DNA of 64,000 bases from Seriola aureovittata (Eukaryota > Chordata > Actinopteri > Carangiformes > Carangidae). Shown piece after piece: positions 60,641-64,000 of the stretch (within the stretch, counting starts at the first letter, position 1; every line of letters starts with the position of its first letter). The notes under the pieces were generated by a model, which saw nothing but the letters and a program-made list of their open reading frames with translations, ran no database searches and was not told the DNA's origin. A program made the translations under genes and the position numbers. Where the stretch lies: NCBI RefSeq assembly GCF_021018895.1, contig NC_079384.1, positions 16,073,140 through 16,137,139 of the forward strand. Reading direction: 5' to 3'.

Positions 60641-61389
60641 CATTTACCTTTTTTTTTTTTTATTGTGTGACGCCTAGTTTAATTAATCGTTTGTTACTTG
60701 ATTAACTTTTACTCTTTTTTGAGCTTTAGTGTGTCTATTAGATTAGATGAACAGATGAGAAGCAGGACTAGAGCACTTTAAGGTTAATAAAGATGCTGTT
60801 TTTATACTCTCTTATTATAGTGTTTACATCATTAAATTCTGACACAATTTCCCACCAGTTTCACCTCTCTCTCCTTCACTTTTCAGCATATTTCATACTC
60901 TTTTCACTCGCATCTTCTTTGTCCTTAATGAACTTGGATGAAGACTCGATTTTTGACAAATAAAAATAAAAGCTGATATGTGGCAAATGGAAATCCAGAC
61001 TTTTTTTTTGTAGTTCCTCTCTCCTTTCTACTTGAAATGGGCAGGGAGAGCAAAATGGTCTTTAACTGAGAGCTTGCCTTTTCCCTGGCTTTCCGTTTCT
61101 TTCTCCCTTCTCTTCTCCTTTCAGCCTGACAAAGGCAGTAGAGGTCTTTGCAGAGCGTAGTTTCTTTGGTCAAAGGAAATGGTAGAGGAGGAGTGGAGCA
61201 GGGAGAGAGGAGGTGTATCTGTCAGAGAAAGGCTGGACTGAGAGGAGGGGGGGAAAGGGGGGGGGCACAAGAGAGAGGAAAGGAGAGGAAGGGGAGGGGA
61301 CTGTGCTCCCATTCACATTGGCGGCATTTGGCTTGAGAATGAGATCCTTTTTTTTTTTTGGGTTAGAGAAGTTTTCCTCAGGAGGGTTG

Positions 61390-61512
61390 GTCAGAAACAC
61401 AGCCAGGAGAACAGGAGCAGAGTGAGAGTTGGAGCTGACTTAAACCTTAGCCGCTGAAGGAGCTGAGGCTGGATGATAAGGAGCAGGGCAGCCATGCAAG
61501 GAACAAACTGGG
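61390..61512 (+). other. Candidate first exon after a GA-rich stretch
   Basis: A purine-rich upstream region with runs of GGGG and GAGAGG (61180-61300) is followed by a block ending in the donor CTGG|GGTAAGAAG (GT at 61513). An ATG at about 61494 opens only a few codons before the donor. It could be an alternative untranslated first exon of the next gene. No coding support is available inside the window. Confidence 0.3.
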
Positions 61513-62382
61513 GTAAGAAGCTCGGAGGGAAGGTGCGTTGGAGAAAAGGGAAGTTGACTTTTTACTATTACTTTGTCAATCAAGGTGACAGGGATGTTGG
61601 GTTATAGCAGTTTCTGTTGTGTTCACTGTTGGACTTGTACTGTCACTGTGAAAGAAATTGTGCTGGTTTACTGCATGTTAATATGAAAAAGAAAAACTGA
61701 AATAACGTAGTTGTGAAAAGATTTAACTAATTATTGCAGCTCTAATTATTACGATCGCCCACGTATGAAATTGACAAGCTGATGTCCACTTCCACTGATC
61801 ACTCTTCTGTTACTGGTCATTAACATAAAGCAAAAACAATGACAAACTGAGGATGTTAACTTTGGTGTGTGTGTGTAAGGAGGCCTCTGCTCTCTTTCAG
61901 TGCTGTATAATCATTGACAGTGTTCAGTGCATCATTCAAATGAACCTTCAGGTGCTCATGAGAAATGCCTGTTTAGTTAACTGATTTATTTGCACGTGGG
62001 TCTCCACCTCTATTTATCCAACTTGACTGCTTAGCGTATAATATACAATACACTTTATAAGCAAAAACTTTTTTTTCAATTTATTTAACCAGAAAAGCAA
62101 TTGAGAGGAAAAATCTTGTCAAAGAAAGGCAGAAATATCAATGATCAGTCTATGTTGTAATTTGTGTTGTGGCCTGGTGGTTGTACGAATCAAGCTATTT
62201 TACGTTTTAAGATGTCACCTTGTGCACTTGCCACAACACATAATAGTAAATAGTGAACATTAACATTTGACCTGGTAACTGGTGTGTGTCAGGGCTGTGA
62301 GGTGTCTGCCTCTGGAAAGGTAGGTTGTCTACAAAACTAAAATAGCGTTGTCACACTTTCCCTCTATGTTCCAGTTTCTAGA

Positions 62383-62413
62383 GGGGGGGGGGGGGTAAGG
62401 AGATGGGGGGGGG
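62383..62413 (+). repeat. Two poly-G runs
   Basis: A run of thirteen G and a run of nine G separated by about nine bases. Confidence 0.9.
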
Positions 62414-64000
62414 TGTTAGAAAGAGAGAGTGGGATTCAGAAGTTTGGGCACAGAGAGATGGAGAGTGGAGGAGGGGATCTCCAGACTCATTTGTTTGTTC
62501 CCTCATGCAGACGCTTCCCTGCTGAAAACTGAGACACCCTCTGCTTTACTTTTATTCTTTAGTCTCTTTACTTCTTTCTCTCAACATCACCGTTGAGTTG
62601 GAGGTGGCGTTGCTCTCAGATGAGGGCCAGTGTAACACAGCTTCCTTTTTCTCTTACCCCCGAGCCTCCGTTTCACCTGGTGTGGGGAATATTTTTAGAC
62701 TCTCACCTCTGTGGCTGTGGATGTGTGTTTATGGCGTGGTACTAACAAAGAAGGATTTAGTGCAGGCTCATTTCAGGTTGTCTCAAAGCAGGTTTGTGTG
62801 ACGTTGCAGTCTTGCGGGGCAGGGCCAGTGAACCTTGTATACTGTATCTTTGTAATATGGCGTCCATAAAAAAAAAAAAGGCTTTTATACTGTTTGTTTC
62901 TTTAATTACCAATCTCAGATGCAGTCAGACGAAAGCTTGCCCCACATGCCAATGAATGTCATCGAAGTCTGTCTAGACTTACCGCTGTATTTGTAATGAA
63001 TACAACACTGTGATTGGAGTGACCTGACTGTCCGTTTGTGAAGTCAAACATCTGAGTTGGCTGATCTGGAGCAGACTGCAGCCTCTGTTTCATACCCAGT
63101 GAGCTCTGATCATCTGTTCCACTGGAATCTCAGCAACAATTTTTTTTAAATGCATTGATCTCCATGTATAGATTTCTCATCTCTGTTACGGCTCCTATTT
63201 TCCAGAAGACACAAGACCTCACAGTCTAAAAAGGAAGGTGGAGGTCTCATAGCTGTGTCCATTTTGTGATCAGTTTAAAGTAGTTCAAGTATCTGGATTT
63301 GGAAATTGGAGCTGTGTTAGTGTCAGTTCTTAAATATTACCTCATTTAAAACTTTTTGTTATTTAATAGTTGAAAATGTAACTTTTTAGATTTAGTGTAA
63401 AACTCCAATTCACTAAAATCTATTGTACAAATATACCGTATATGCAGTAATTTGGGCTGGATTATCACTAGGGCAGAGAATGTATCATTTGCAGTAAATT
63501 TAAAAAATGAACTCAAGTGTGCGTCTTGTAATGTATTGGCTTTTAGTTTGGCTTTTTCCGTTTTGAGCCACAGAGCTGTCATTGCTGGAAGTTTGGAGAT
63601 TAAAAACCTGAAGCCTTGGTGTGACAGTAGATCCTCAGAGCTGCTTCTGTTGGCTGGTGCAGCATGGCAAAATACTCGAAGCTGGAGTAATGTGACTTAC
63701 TTACCAAACTGTGGCATGTTAATGATGAGACCTCAGAAAAGCCGTGGCCGTAGAATCACCCTGTCCACACACTGACCGGTGATTATTTTGCCCATGTTTA
63801 TACTGAACTCTCATTAGCTGGTGTGCCCACACATTCCTCCAGCCCGAGGAGCGACCGACTGACTGAGTCCGTCTGTCTGCTGCCCGACTGAGGGCACAGA
63901 CATTAAAACCTTCAAGGGCTTTCCCAGACAAAAACAGTCTGCTCACAGTCGGTCAGCTGACACTGCAGACATCATGAGGCTGGTTACAATATCATTTACA

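Larger units (their letters stand above)
54438..64000. other. Gene-free region to the window edge
   Basis: No coding exon with a recognisable product. It includes a (GT)n tract at 54928-54960, repeat copies at 55295-55425 and 60585-60640, two splice-flanked exon candidates (57915-58045 and about 61390-61512) and G- or GA-rich tracts at 61230-61300 and 62383-62413. The rest is unassigned. Confidence 0.5.

Noticed and set aside
33273..64000. An undescribed multi-gene system in the right half
   Set aside because: No frame longer than about 120 codons, no conserved domain and no coherent exon chain was found; repeats and non-coding sequence explain what is visible.

Overview
The window is nuclear DNA from a vertebrate, almost certainly a ray-finned fish and probably a percomorph-type teleost. 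The evidence is small GT-AG-spliced exons in an AT-rich background with many (CA)n tracts. It also carries several short DNA-transposon families of kinds I know from teleosts, a tRNA-derived SINE and an L1-like LINE fragment. There is no prokaryotic gene organisation, CRISPR array or operon. Species cannot be resolved from the sequence alone.

Three protein genes can be read exon by exon. (1) SEMA4G, + strand, 2-14815: eleven exons covering most of the sema domain, the PSI domain, one Ig domain, the transmembrane helix, the cytoplasmic tail and the stop codon. The signal peptide and first exons lie upstream of the window. (2) MRPL43, - strand, 26301-22205: three coding exons encoding a complete 151-residue mitochondrial ribosomal protein. 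(3) TWNK (Twinkle mitochondrial helicase), + strand, 26993-31737: six coding exons encoding a complete 719-residue protein. MRPL43 and TWNK are head to head across about 0.7 kb, and SEMA4G and MRPL43 are tail to tail. This order is the one I remember from human 10q24.31, where LZTS2 follows TWNK. MRPL43 (mitochondrial translation) and TWNK (mtDNA replication) both act in mitochondrial gene expression and probably share a bidirectional promoter. SEMA4G is an axon-guidance type membrane protein that is only a syntenic neighbour.

From about 32.3 kb to the right edge I find no convincing coding exon. This 31 kb holds interspersed repeats, microsatellites and a few splice-site-flanked, CpG- or purine-rich blocks on the + strand (43.9, 57.9-58.0 and 61.5 kb). 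These could be untranslated first exons of the next gene, which synteny predicts to be LZTS2.

The repeats are well enough preserved to date relative to each other. A TTAA-flanked MITE sits inside an older hAT-like MITE at 20.0-21.0 kb, and a second inverted copy of the TTAA element lies at 32.75-33.27 kb. A SINE with a perfect 11-bp target duplication sits inside a hAT-like element at 6.4 kb. A broken coiled-coil exon with three premature TAG codons sits in MRPL43 intron 1. I found no undescribed multi-gene system. The most testable new points are regulatory: repeat-bearing 3' splice sites on three consecutive SEMA4G exons, an alternative SEMA4G acceptor that would give a soluble form, and a splice-dependent uORF in the TWNK leader.
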